A stretch of DNA of 64,000 nucleotides, from the NCBI RefSeq assembly GCF_900115955.1, contig NZ_FOYL01000001.1:682001-746000 (forward strand). The letters run 5' to 3'. Position numbers and translations under genes: made by a program. This DNA is from Lentzea waywayandensis (GTDB lineage Bacteria; Actinomycetota; Actinomycetes; Mycobacteriales; Pseudonocardiaceae). The first letter of the stretch is position 1. Every line of letters starts with the position of its first letter. Below the pieces are notes generated by a model. It ran no database searches. It had not been told where the DNA came from and was given only the letters and a program-made list of their open reading frames with translations. Of this stretch, positions 8,315 to 19,083 are shown one piece after another.

Positions 8315-9300
8315 GTGCGCAAAATTGTTCTCGCGCCGCTGTGCGCGCTGGTCACGGTGACCGTGGCTGCGTGCAGTCCGTCAGGTCCGGAACAGACCAA
8401 TCCGGAGCTGGCACCGCGCGGTACGCCGATGACCAAGGTCAAGCCCACCAGGCAGGACCTGACCACCAAGATCAGCATCACCGGCAAGGTCGAGATGAAC
8501 CCGACGTTCGGGCTCGTCGCGCCGGTCGCGGGCGAGGTGCGGTACTTCGACGTCCCGGCGCCCAACGGCACTCCGACCAGGCCCATCCGGGTCGCCACGG
8601 TGTGGAAGGACCAGACGCCGAACTACGTCGAGGCGCCGCCGGGGTCCACGTTCAGCGGCAGGCTCGTCGACGACAAGGCGACGGTGACGGCGGGCATGCC
8701 GATCGCGTCGGCCAAGCACGTCGGCTACGCGATCGTCGGCGACATCGACGGCCAGCAGGCGTACAAGATCAACGGCGCGCTCACCGACGTCGTGGTGCAG
8801 ATCAAGAACGGCCCCGGCCCGTTCCCGTGCACGGTGCTCGGCACGATCGCCGCGCTGCCACAGGGCACCATCCCGGAGAAGCCGCCGGCCACGCCGGACA
8901 CCAAGGACGAGAAGAAGGACCAGCCGCAGCAGACCCAGCCCAAGGACCAGCCGCAGCAGCCGAGCACCTCCACGGGCCTGCGCATCGTGTGCACCGCTCC
9001 CGCGGACGTGCAGATGATCAACGGCGCCAGCGCGTCGATCGAGGTCACCACCGGCAAGTCGGCGCAGGCGCTGGTCGTTCCGGTCGAGGCGGTCGCGGGT
9101 TCGCAGGGCAAGGGCAAGGTCGACGTCATCGCGGGCGACGGTTCGCGCCGCACCACGGACGTGACGCTGGGCCTGACCGACGGCAAGGTCATCGAGGTCA
9201 AGTCGGGTCTCACCGGTGACGAGGAACTGGCCGTGCCGGGACCGAACCTGCCCGAGGGCCAGCAGCAGGGCGGCGACCAGACCAAGCCGACGGGTCCGTG

Positions 9301-9301
<1 letters not shown>
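8315..9301 (+). CDS. MacA/HlyD-like adaptor lipoprotein of an ABC export system
   Basis: A 328-residue lipoprotein. The GTG at 8315 follows GGGGGA at about 8304-8309. The N-terminus is a signal peptide with lipobox VAAC. A beta-barrel/lipoyl-like body begins with LTTKISITGKVEMNPTFGLV and ends with VVPVEAVAGSQGKGKVDVIA and SGLTGDEELAV, typical of RND/MacA adaptors. A disordered Pro/Gln/Lys-rich insert (DEKKDQPQQTQPKDQPQQP) splits the middle. Its stop overlaps the ATPase ATG. With the next two genes it forms a MacAB-like trio, probably for export of the cluster's product or for self-protection (inference). Confidence 0.85.
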
Positions 9302-10010
<709 letters not shown>

Positions 10011-10011
<1 letters not shown>

Positions 10012-11339
10012 TGCTTTCCGGCAAGTTCCGGTCCGCCCTGGTCATCGGCGGACAGGGCATCCGCGCCCGAAAACTGCGCACGTTCCTCTCGATGGTCTCG
10101 CTGTTCCTCGGTGTTCTCGCCGTCGTGGCCGTGCAGGCGGGGTCCGAGATCGCCGAACGCGCGATGCTCACCGACGTCGAGCTGCAGTCCGGCAAGGACG
10201 GCACGATCCGGGGTTACGTCCCCGGCGAGAAGGGCGCGCCGGCGATCGTCGAGTCCACGCTGAAGGGCCGCACCGACGCCGTCGCGATGATCAGCTCGAA
10301 CGCGATCATCGGCGAGCCCGGTGTGCGGCCGATCAACGAGGGCGGCATGCCGTTCGAGTACGCGGGCCAGGGCCGCGGCTACTACGGCCCGACGATGATC
10401 TGCGACTCCAACGGCTCGTGCCAGGAGCAGAAGCAGCCGGAGAAGAAGCCGGACGGCCAGGCCATCGAGGTCAGCATGGTCGCGCTGACCGGCGACATCC
10501 GCGCGTTCAAGCCGTTCCGCCCGGTCTCCGGCAGCTGGCTCGACTTCGGGTCCGCGCCGGCGCTCGCTCCCCGGATCGTGCTGAACGAGGAGGCCGCCAA
10601 GGGTCTGCGGCAGTACCGCGTCCCCGGCGAGATGACGATCGAGGGCGCCACCCACCACGTGACGCCGCAGATCATCGGTGTGGTGCAGGACGGCGACATG
10701 CAGCCGCGCGTCTACATGCGGCTCGACGAGCTGCGCACGTGGATGCCGTCCGCCACCGAGACCACCAACTCGAACCAGTACCGCGGCGGCGGCACGAGCC
10801 TCGACCTGTTCCTGCAACCCGGCTCGGACGACCTGCAGCAGCTGCTCAAGGCCAAGCTCATCGGCGCGGGCGTGTCCCAGGAGCAGATGCAGTTCCAGGC
10901 GGTGAAGTCCAAGGAGCGCATGGAGTCCGAGCTGAGGATCATGCGTCTGATCTTCCTCGGCATGGCGTTCCTGGTGTTGCTGATCGGTGTCGCGGGCATC
11001 CTGAACGTCGGTCTCGCCACGGTCGGCGAGCGCGTCGAGGAGTTCGCACTACGCCGCGCGGTCGGCATGTCGCGGTTGCTGCTCGCGGGAATCGTGCTCG
11101 CGGAGACGTTGCTGACCGGTCTGCTGACCGCCGCGCTGGCGATCGGCGCGGGCGCCGCCGGGTTGCAGGTGGCGCTGATGATGTTCGGCAGCAGGTTCCC
11201 GTCGCTGGTGGGCACCGCCTTCCCGTGGGAGGCGGGTGTCGCCGGCGTGATCGCGGGCCTCATCGCCGGTGTGCTGGGTGGGCTCATCCCGGCCATCCGG
11301 GCGGCGCAGATCCCGATCGCCACAGTCATGCGGGCCTAG
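10011..11339 (+). CDS. MacB/FtsX-type ABC transporter permease
   Basis: A 442-residue permease with one N-terminal transmembrane helix (TFLSMVSLFLGVLAVVAVQA) and a large extracytoplasmic MacB-PCD-like domain (about residues 50-290). A C-terminal FtsX domain has three helices, including FLGMAFLVLLIGVAGILNVG, and ends with GGLIPAIRAAQIPIATVMRA. RRAVGMSRLLLAGIVLAET is the typical coupling region. It overlaps the ATPase stop. A strong hairpin 20 bases downstream ends the operon. No C39 peptidase domain is present in this transporter, so leader removal, if any, must be done by a protein encoded elsewhere. Confidence 0.92.
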
Positions 11340-11358
11340 TCCTTGGCCCGTTGCCGGC

Positions 11359-11393
11359 GAAGCCCCGGACCGCTTGATGCGGGCCGGGGCTTC
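11359..11393. terminator. Strong hairpin terminator, probably bidirectional
   Basis: A near-perfect inverted repeat with outer arms GAAGCCCCGG/CCGGGGCTTC and inner arms CCGC/GCGG around TTGAT. GTATTTC follows. It sits between the end of the export operon (11339) and the convergent aldo/keto reductase gene (ends 11407), so it can serve both. Confidence 0.8.
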
Positions 11394-11406
11394 GTATTTC
11401 CTGGAA

Positions 11407-12225
11407 CTAGTTGAGCTTGTCGGGGTCCGGGCCGATGCGGCCACCACGGTCCAGAGTGGACAGTGCCTCGATCTCGGCGCCGGGCAGCTCGAAGCCGAAC
11501 ACGTCGATGTTCTCCCGGATCCGGGACGGCGTCACGGACTTCGGGATCACGACGTTGCCGATCTGCAGGTGCCAGCGCAGCACGATCTGCGCGGCCGACT
11601 TGCCGTGCGCCAGCGCGATCTTCTGGACGACCGGGTCGCTGAGCAGCTCGCCGCCCTGGCCGAGCGGCGACCAGGCTTCGGTCTGGATGCCGTGCTGGGC
11701 GTTGAAGGCGCGCACCTCGTTCTGCTGGAAGTACGGGTGCACCTCGATCTGGTTGACCGCCGGCACGACGCCGGTCTCGTCGATCAGCCGCCGCAGGTGC
11801 GCGGGCTGGAAGTTGGAGACGCCGATCGCGCGGACGCGGCCCTCCTTCTGCAGCTCCACGAACGCCTTCCAGGTGTCGACGTAGTTGTCGCGGGCCGGGG
11901 TCGGCCAGTGGATCAGGTACAGGTCGAGGACGTCGAGACCGAGCTTGCGCAGCGACTCGTCGAACGCGCGCTTGGTCGAGTCGTAGCCGTGGTCGGCGTT
12001 CCAGAGCTTGGTGGTGACGAAGACGTCGTCACGGTCCACACCGGACTGGGCGATGGCGGCACCCGTGCCTGCCTCGTTGCCGTAGGCCGCGGCCGTGTCG
12101 ATGCTGCGGTAACCGGCCTTCAGCGCCTCCGCGACGGCGGGGGTGGCCTCCGCGTCCGGCACCTGCCAGACGCCGAAACCGAGCTGGGGCATGGTGACGC
12201 CGTTGTTGAGCTTCACGGTGTTCAA
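11407..12225 (-). CDS. Aldo/keto reductase
   Basis: A 272-residue NADPH-dependent oxidoreductase of the AKR5/2,5-diketo-gluconate reductase-like group. The catalytic tetrad is visible: D43 and Y48 (IDTAAAYGNE), K73 (TTKLWN) and H106 (YLIHWP). The GVSNF motif and the C-terminal IPKSVTPSRIRENIDVF NADP-binding segment are also present. It lies 22 bases after the SDR gene, so the two are probably one operon, controlled by the divergent MarR regulator. The substrate is not predictable; detoxification of aldehydes or quinone-like compounds is a reasonable guess. Confidence 0.93.
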   Translation of the reverse strand: MNTVKLNNGVTMPQLGFGVWQVPDAEATPAVAEALKAGYRSIDTAAAYGNEAGTGAAIAQSGVDRDDVFVTTKLWNADHGYDSTKRAFDESLRKLGLDVLDLYLIHWPTPARDNYVDTWKAFVELQKEGRVRAIGVSNFQPAHLRRLIDETGVVPAVNQIEVHPYFQQNEVRAFNAQHGIQTEAWSPLGQGGELLSDPVVQKIALAHGKSAAQIVLRWHLQIGNVVIPKSVTPSRIRENIDVFGFELPGAEIEALSTLDRGGRIGPDPDKLN

Positions 12226-12247
12226 AGCAGAATCCTCACGGTTGTAC

Positions 12248-13012
12248 TTACGGAATGAGCGTCGGAGCGGTGCCGCCGTCGACGCGCAACGCGGCTCCGG
12301 TCGTCGCGGACGACAGGTCCGACGCGACGTAGGTGATGAGGTTCGCGACCTCGTGGGGGCGGATCAGGCGGCCCAGCAGCAACGTGGGGCGTTCGGTGCG
12401 GACGAACTCCGCCTCGCCGCCGTCGCCGACGCGCTCGCGGATGAACTCCTCGACGCCGGGCGTGAGTGTCGGGCCGGGCAGCACCGAGTTCACGGTGACG
12501 CCGGTGCCCTTGACCTCCTGGGCCATGCCGCGCGAGATGGCGATCTGCGCGGTCTTCGTCATGCCGTAGTGGACCATCTCGGTCGGTGTGAAGACGCCGG
12601 ACTCGCTGCTCACGAAGATCACCCGGCCCCAGCCGCGCTCGACCATGCGGGGCGTGTAGTGCCGGGCGAGACGGACGCCGGACATGACGTTGGTATCGAA
12701 GAACCGCTGCCACTCGGCGTCGTCGATCTCGAAGACCGGCTTCGCGCCGTAGATGCCCAGGTTGTTGACGAGCACGTCCACGTCGGGCACCTGGCGGATC
12801 AGTTCGGCCGCGCCCTCGGCGGTCGCGAGGTCCGCCGCGACACCGCGCACGTCACCGTGGGCGCTGAGCTTGCCGACCGCCTCGGCCACGCGATCCTCGG
12901 CGCGGCCGGTGATGACGACGGCGGCACCCGCCTTGAGCAGGCCTTCCGCGGTGGCGAAGCCGATGCCCGCGGTGGAGCCCGTCACAAGTGCCGTGCGTCC
13001 CGACAGATCCAT
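12248..13012 (-). CDS. Short-chain dehydrogenase/reductase
   Basis: A 254-residue classical SDR. It has the cofactor motif TGSTAGIG at 11-18, TGR after beta2 (suggesting NADPH), NNLG at 83-86 (NNAG in most members), and catalytic S136, Y149 and K153 (YGMTK). The C-terminus LRVDGGTAPTLIP is typical. It is divergent from the MarR-type regulator with an 83-base gap that carries a 25-bp palindrome, and is followed by the aldo/keto reductase. Substrate unknown. Confidence 0.93.
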   Translation of the reverse strand: MDLSGRTALVTGSTAGIGFATAEGLLKAGAAVVITGRAEDRVAEAVGKLSAHGDVRGVAADLATAEGAAELIRQVPDVDVLVNNLGIYGAKPVFEIDDAEWQRFFDTNVMSGVRLARHYTPRMVERGWGRVIFVSSESGVFTPTEMVHYGMTKTAQIAISRGMAQEVKGTGVTVNSVLPGPTLTPGVEEFIRERVGDGGEAEFVRTERPTLLLGRLIRPHEVANLITYVASDLSSATTGAALRVDGGTAPTLIP

Positions 13013-13028
13013 GTCTCTCCCCGGTAGA

Positions 13029-13072
13029 CTTGTTGAAGACGATTACAAGCGTACGCAATAGTTGCACACGCT
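13029..13072. promoter_or_regulatory. Probable MarR operator region (palindromes)
   Basis: A 25-bp dyad at 13048-13072 reads AGCGT-N2-GCAA-N3-TTGC-N2-ACGCT, with perfectly symmetrical arms. A second, weaker dyad CTTGT-N11-ACAAG overlaps it at 13029-13049. Both lie in the 83-base SDR/MarR intergenic region, as expected for autoregulation and repression of the divergent operon. The palindromes are seen; the bound protein is inferred. Confidence 0.65.
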
Positions 13073-13095
13073 GTCTATTCGAGAAGGGTTGACCC

Positions 13096-13533
13096 ATGTC
13101 ACTGGACGACGACGCCGTCCAGGCGCGCGCACAGGGCTGGCGCACGCTCGCGGCGTTGCACGCGCGCATCGAGGACCGCCTCGAGAGAGCGCTGCAGAAG
13201 GCGCACGGTCTCTCCGTCAGCGAGTACACCGTTCTGGACGTCCTCAATCGCCAGGACGGGTTCCACCTTCGGATGAACCAGCTCTCCAACGCCGTGGTGC
13301 TCAGCCAGTCAGCCACAACGCGCCTGGTCACGCGACTCGAGGACCGCGGCCTGCTGTCGCGCTACCTCTGCCCGACCGACCGGCGCGGCATCTACACCGA
13401 GGTCACCGGGAAGGGCCACGAGCTGCTCGCGCTCGCTCGTCCCACGCACGACGAGGTGCTCGCCGCCTCTCTCGAAGAAGCCGCCGGAGCTCCCGAGCTC
13501 AAGCCACTCGTTGAGGCGCTCGCCAAGCTGTAG
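13096..13533 (+). CDS. MarR-family transcriptional regulator
   Basis: A 145-residue winged-helix regulator with GLSVSEYTVLDVLNRQDG, the recognition region RMNQLSNAVVLSQSATTRLV and the wing (TRLEDRGLLSRYLCPTDRRG) of the MarR fold, flanked by dimerisation helices. The ATG at 13096 follows GAGAAGG. It is divergent from the SDR/aldo-keto reductase genes across a clear palindrome and is followed 22 bases later by a flavin monooxygenase-like gene in the same direction, so it may control both sides. Confidence 0.92.
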   Translation: MSLDDDAVQARAQGWRTLAALHARIEDRLERALQKAHGLSVSEYTVLDVLNRQDGFHLRMNQLSNAVVLSQSATTRLVTRLEDRGLLSRYLCPTDRRGIYTEVTGKGHELLALARPTHDEVLAASLEEAAGAPELKPLVEALAKL

Positions 13534-13555
13534 CTGTTCGAGCAAGATCGCGCGC

Positions 13556-14647
13556 ATGGATCTCCACGCCCTGATCCGCGCCGAGGCGCCGGTGGCCGAA
13601 CAGCAGCGCGCCCTCACCGAACCGGTGCTGGCCGCGCTCGTCGACCACGGCGTGCACCGCATGATCGCCCCGAAGCGCTACGGCGGCGCCGAGCTCGGCC
13701 TGCCCGAATGGAGCCGGGAGGTCCAGGAGCTGTCGCGGTCCGACGCCTCGACCGGCTGGACCGCGATGACGACCACCATCTCGTCGTCGCTGGCCTGGTA
13801 CCTGCCTCAGGAGGCCGCAGACGAGGTGTTCAGCGATCCGCGCGCGTTGATCGCGGGCACCGCCGCGCCGTTGGGCAAGGCCGTGGAGGCCGACGGCGGT
13901 TATCGCGTGACCGGCCGTTGGGGCTGGGGCAGCGCTGTCGCTTATTCCTCGTGGGTCATCGGTGGCACGCTCACGCCCGTGGGCCCGCGTCTGGCCGTGT
14001 ACCCACGTGAGGACGTGACGATCCACGACACGTGGCACGCCGCCGGCCTGCGCGCGACCAGTTCGCACGAGTTCTCTCTCACGGACGCCTTCTTGCCGTC
14101 ACGTCGTGCGGTGTGGCCGATCGGCATCACGCCCGGCATCGAGGGCCCGATCACCGTGTTCCCCTACTTCAGCTTCCTGGCCGTGGGCGTCGCGTCCGTG
14201 TGCCTCGGTGTGGCCCGCCGCGCGATCGACGAGATCGAGGCGCTGGCCGTCGAGAAGGTGCCGCAGTACGCGACGTCCCGCCTCGCCGAACAGACCGGCG
14301 TGCAGATCGAGCTCGCGCTGATGGAGGCACGGCTGTCGTCGGCGACGGCGTTCCTGCACGAGGCGCTGAGCGCGGCCTGGGACGCGGCGCTGACCGGTGC
14401 CGCCGCTGCGGATCCGGTGAAGGCACGGCTTCGGCTGGCCTGCTCGTTCGCCTCGGGTGAGGCGACGGACGTGGCGCAGAAGGCGTTCGCGGCGGGTGGC
14501 GGCAGCTCGGTGTTCGAGTCGTCCGCTCTGCAACGTTGCCTGCGCGACGTGCACGTGGCCGCGCAGCACACGGTGGTGTCGCGCCGGATGCTGGAGACGT
14601 ACTCGATGCTCAAGCTGGGACTCGCTCCGGACATGACGAGGTTCTGA
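13556..14647 (+). CDS. Acyl-CoA dehydrogenase-fold flavin enzyme (class D monooxygenase-like)
   Basis: A 363-residue protein with the acyl-CoA dehydrogenase fold. It has N-terminal helices with PKRYGGAELGLPEW, the SDASTGWTAMT segment, a beta-barrel around YRVTGRWGWGSAVAYSSWVI, and a C-terminal helical domain with FAAGGGSSVFESSALQRCLRDVH. The latter resembles class D flavin monooxygenases (HpaB/HsaA type) more than true acyl-CoA dehydrogenases. It would use reduced flavin from a partner reductase to hydroxylate an aromatic or similar substrate. The ATG at 13556 is used. It overlaps the following nitroreductase-like gene by one base (TGATG). Confidence 0.8.
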   Translation: MDLHALIRAEAPVAEQQRALTEPVLAALVDHGVHRMIAPKRYGGAELGLPEWSREVQELSRSDASTGWTAMTTTISSSLAWYLPQEAADEVFSDPRALIAGTAAPLGKAVEADGGYRVTGRWGWGSAVAYSSWVIGGTLTPVGPRLAVYPREDVTIHDTWHAAGLRATSSHEFSLTDAFLPSRRAVWPIGITPGIEGPITVFPYFSFLAVGVASVCLGVARRAIDEIEALAVEKVPQYATSRLAEQTGVQIELALMEARLSSATAFLHEALSAAWDAALTGAAAADPVKARLRLACSFASGEATDVAQKAFAAGGGSSVFESSALQRCLRDVHVAAQHTVVSRRMLETYSMLKLGLAPDMTRF

Positions 14648-15249
14648 TGGACGCGCTCGAAGCGATCATGACCACGCGGGCGATCCGCCGGTTCACCGAC
14701 GAGCCCGTCGCCGAGGACGACCTGTGGACATGCCTGCGGGCGGCCCAGCAGGCGCCGTCCGGCGGCAACGTCCAGCCCACGCGGTATCTGGTGGTCACCG
14801 ATCCGGACGTGCGCGCCGAGGTGGGCAAGCTGTACCGCAGCGCGTTCACCCGCTACGCCGAGATGGCGCCGGAACGCACCGACGCCGTCGGCCTGCGCAT
14901 CGGCCGGTCCGCGAACCACCTCGCCGACACACTCGGGTCCGTGCCGGTGATCGTGTTCTTCCTCATGCCGCGCCTGCCGTCGCTGGTGGAGGGCATCGAC
15001 ATCGGGCCGGTGCACGCGTCGGTCTATCCGGCCGTGCAGAACTTCTGCCTGGCGGCGCGCGCGTTGGGGCTCGGCACCACGCTGACCACGGTGATCAGGG
15101 TGCATCAGGGCGAGGCGCTGGAACTGCTCGGCGTGCCGGAGAAGTGGGAGATCGCCGCGATGGTCCCGCTCGGACACCCCGCCGAGAAGTTCTCCGTGGC
15201 CGTGCGACGCGACGTGTCCAAGCTGACTTCGTTCAACCGCTGGAGTTAG
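14647..15249 (+). CDS. Nitroreductase-family protein
   Basis: A 200-residue FMN-dependent nitroreductase fold. It has the N-terminal FMN-binding TTRAIRRFTDEPV, AAQQAPSGGNVQPTRY, and a C-terminal ALGLGTTLTT motif with EKWEIAAMVPLGHP. Family members reduce nitro groups, quinones or flavins with NAD(P)H. The start overlaps the monooxygenase stop by one base, so a functional pairing (for example as flavin reductase partner) is possible but not shown by sequence. Confidence 0.9.
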   Translation: MDALEAIMTTRAIRRFTDEPVAEDDLWTCLRAAQQAPSGGNVQPTRYLVVTDPDVRAEVGKLYRSAFTRYAEMAPERTDAVGLRIGRSANHLADTLGSVPVIVFFLMPRLPSLVEGIDIGPVHASVYPAVQNFCLAARALGLGTTLTTVIRVHQGEALELLGVPEKWEIAAMVPLGHPAEKFSVAVRRDVSKLTSFNRWS

Positions 15250-15258
15250 GGTGCGGGC

Positions 15259-17016
<1,758 letters not shown>

Positions 17017-17020
<4 letters not shown>

Positions 17021-17376
17021 CGGCGCCGTGCCCGAGCGTGCCACGCCTCCACGATCAACTCCTCCAGTTCCCCCACCTCGATGTGCTCCAGCCGCACCAG
17101 GATCGCCGGATACCCGTTGAAGTGCGGCGTCGTGAAGTAGACCGAGTGGTCCGAGGCCAGCAACGCCTCCTTGGCCCCCAGGTCGGGGACGCGGGCGGCC
17201 AGGATCGGTCCGGACGGGGCCGCCGCGCCCAGTGCCGACAGGTCGGTCTTGCGCAGCGGCCGTTCCCAGACGAACAGCTTGTCCTTGACCCTCCAGTCGA
17301 CGACGCCCTCGCGCACCCGCTCCGTGACATCAGGCATGGAGGTGGCGATCCGGTGGACGTCGTCCCAGGTGGCCAT
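17017..17376 (-). CDS. MmcQ/YjbR-family protein
   Basis: A 119-residue small protein of the MmcQ/YjbR (CyaY-like fold) family: TWDDVHRIATSMPDVTER, KDKLFVWERPLR, HFNGYPAILVRL and the C-terminal ELEELIVEAWHARARR. These are often annotated as DNA-binding from structural similarity, but their role is unsettled. It is translationally coupled to the downstream YciI-like gene and lies 9 bases after the PAC2 gene, so the three form an operon. Confidence 0.88.
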
Positions 17377-17385
17377 CGCAAGCTC

Positions 17386-18273
17386 CTACAGGTGGTCCGG
17401 CGGACGCTGCTGCTCGGCGAGGAACCGTTCGAACTCGGCCCCCAGTTCGTCCGCGCTGGGGAGGTCGGTGTTGCCCACAGTCTGGATGAAGGCGTCGTAC
17501 TGCCGCTCGAGCGCTTCCACGACCTGGGCGACCTCGTCGGACTCCGCGACCTGCCGGTGGATCTCGGCGTCGGCGGCCTGCGCGGCGTCAACCAGGGAGC
17601 CGATCGGCAGGGCGAGGCCGGTGGCGCGGGCGAGCGCGTCGAGCAGGGTCACGGCGGCGGTCGGGTACTGCGACTGCGCCAGGTAGTGCGGCACCTGGGC
17701 GGCGAAGCCCATCGCGTCGTGGCCCGCCTGGCCGAGGCGGAACTCCAGCAGCCCCGACACGTTGCCCGGTACCTGCACGCGGTTGAAGAACGGCTGGTAC
17801 TCCGACACGAGCTCGGGGCGCGTGGCGTGGCCGATGACGTTCAACGGCCGTGTGTGCGGCACGCCCATCGGGATGCCGTGGAAGCCCACGGTCAGACGCA
17901 CGCCCCAGCGGTCGATCAGCGAGCGCACGGCCTGGATGAACGCCTCCCAGCCGCGGTCCGGCTCGGGGCCGGTGAGCAGCAGGAACGGGTGGCCCGCGCT
18001 GTCCCAGAGCAGGTGCACGACCAGTTCGGGGGCGGCGTAGTCCTCCCAGTGGTCGGTCGCGTAGGTCATCAGCGGGCGGCGCGAGCGGTAGTCGATCAGG
18101 CCGTCGATGTCGAAGCGCGCGACGACGCGGCTTTCGAGGGTCTCCAGCAGGTGCTCGGTGAGCAGGCGGCCCGCGGCGCCGGCGTCCATGAAGCCCTCGA
18201 AGTGGTGCAGCAGCACCGCACCCGTGAGGTCCGGGACCTCCGAGTCCACCTCGTACAGGTTCTCCGGGTCCAC
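17386..18273 (-). CDS. PAC2-family protein (proteasome assembly chaperone-like)
   Basis: A 295-residue protein starting at GTG 18273 behind an AGGAGG. It matches the actinobacterial PAC2 family: VLLHHFEGFMDAGAAGRLL at the start, the central VGFHGIPMGVPHTRPLNVIGHAT, and AQVPHYLAQSQYPTAAVTLL, followed by a helical tail rich in Glu/Gln. Archaeal/eukaryotic relatives act in proteasome assembly, and many actinomycetes have proteasomes, but the bacterial role is not established. It heads the operon with the MmcQ and YciI genes. Confidence 0.9.
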   Translation of the reverse strand: MDPENLYEVDSEVPDLTGAVLLHHFEGFMDAGAAGRLLTEHLLETLESRVVARFDIDGLIDYRSRRPLMTYATDHWEDYAAPELVVHLLWDSAGHPFLLLTGPEPDRGWEAFIQAVRSLIDRWGVRLTVGFHGIPMGVPHTRPLNVIGHATRPELVSEYQPFFNRVQVPGNVSGLLEFRLGQAGHDAMGFAAQVPHYLAQSQYPTAAVTLLDALARATGLALPIGSLVDAAQAADAEIHRQVAESDEVAQVVEALERQYDAFIQTVGNTDLPSADELGAEFERFLAEQQRPPDHL

Positions 18274-18368
18274 CGCACGCCTCCTGAACTATCGCTCTCG
18301 TCTCGTCCAAGCCAACCACGTGGACACGGAACTGATTCCGCTCGGGTCGATTAGCCCATACGGACCGT

Positions 18369-19013
18369 GTGCGCGCATCACCTCACGGGTACTCCATCGC
18401 GGTGTATAGGCGCTGGGTGACGCGTGGAGCAATGGTCGCGGCCGTCCTCATTCTCCTCGGAGCGGCGGTCTTCGGCTTCGCACAAATAAAACCCTTCGGT
18501 GACGAATCCATCGATCGCAGCCAGCCCGCGATGCTCAAGTCGGTGCGGGACCTGAGCCAGTACCACGCCGCGGCGGGCGAGTTCCAGGTCGTCCTGGACA
18601 TCGAGAACGACGTGAAGTGGGTGCCGGCGGCGCTCGCGGGCGAACGCACGCTGTTCGTCGCGGCCGGGTCCGTCAACGCCTTCGTGGATCTGGGGACGCT
18701 GAAGGACGACGGGCTGATCCTGTCGCCGGACGGCAGGACCGTCGAGCTGCGCGTGCCGAAACCGCAGCTGGACAAACCGAACCTGCACCACGACAGGTCG
18801 TACGTGTTCAGCCAGGAACGCGGCCTGATCAACGATCTGCAGGCCCTGGCGGGACCTCCTGACCAGCAACGGTTCTACGTCGCCGCGGAGGCCAAGCTCA
18901 CCGAGGCCGCGCAGAAGTCGGAGATCCTCAAGCGCGCCGAGGACAACACCCGCGTGATGTTGACGGGAATGTTGCAGGGACTGGGATTCCAGGTGAAGGT
19001 CGTAGGAGACTGA
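18369..19013 (+). CDS. DUF4230-family membrane-anchored protein
   Basis: Up to 214 residues. One N-terminal transmembrane helix (MVAAVLILLGAAVFGFAQI) is followed by an exported DUF4230-like domain with SQYHAAAGEFQVVLDIENDV, TVELRVPKPQLDKPNL and LQGLGFQVKVV. The start is uncertain: in-frame GTG codons at 18369, 18402 and 18417 and an ATG at 18432 all precede or border the helix, and no one has a clearly superior ribosome-binding site. Divergent from the PAC2 operon. Function unknown. Confidence 0.8.
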   Translation: MRASPHGYSIAVYRRWVTRGAMVAAVLILLGAAVFGFAQIKPFGDESIDRSQPAMLKSVRDLSQYHAAAGEFQVVLDIENDVKWVPAALAGERTLFVAAGSVNAFVDLGTLKDDGLILSPDGRTVELRVPKPQLDKPNLHHDRSYVFSQERGLINDLQALAGPPDQQRFYVAAEAKLTEAAQKSEILKRAEDNTRVMLTGMLQGLGFQVKVVGD

Positions 19014-19083
19014 TTCGAACCTTGCGGGCCTTTCCCTGCGAACGTCCAGCGGTGACCCACTCGCTCCGGGATAGGATCCGCCG

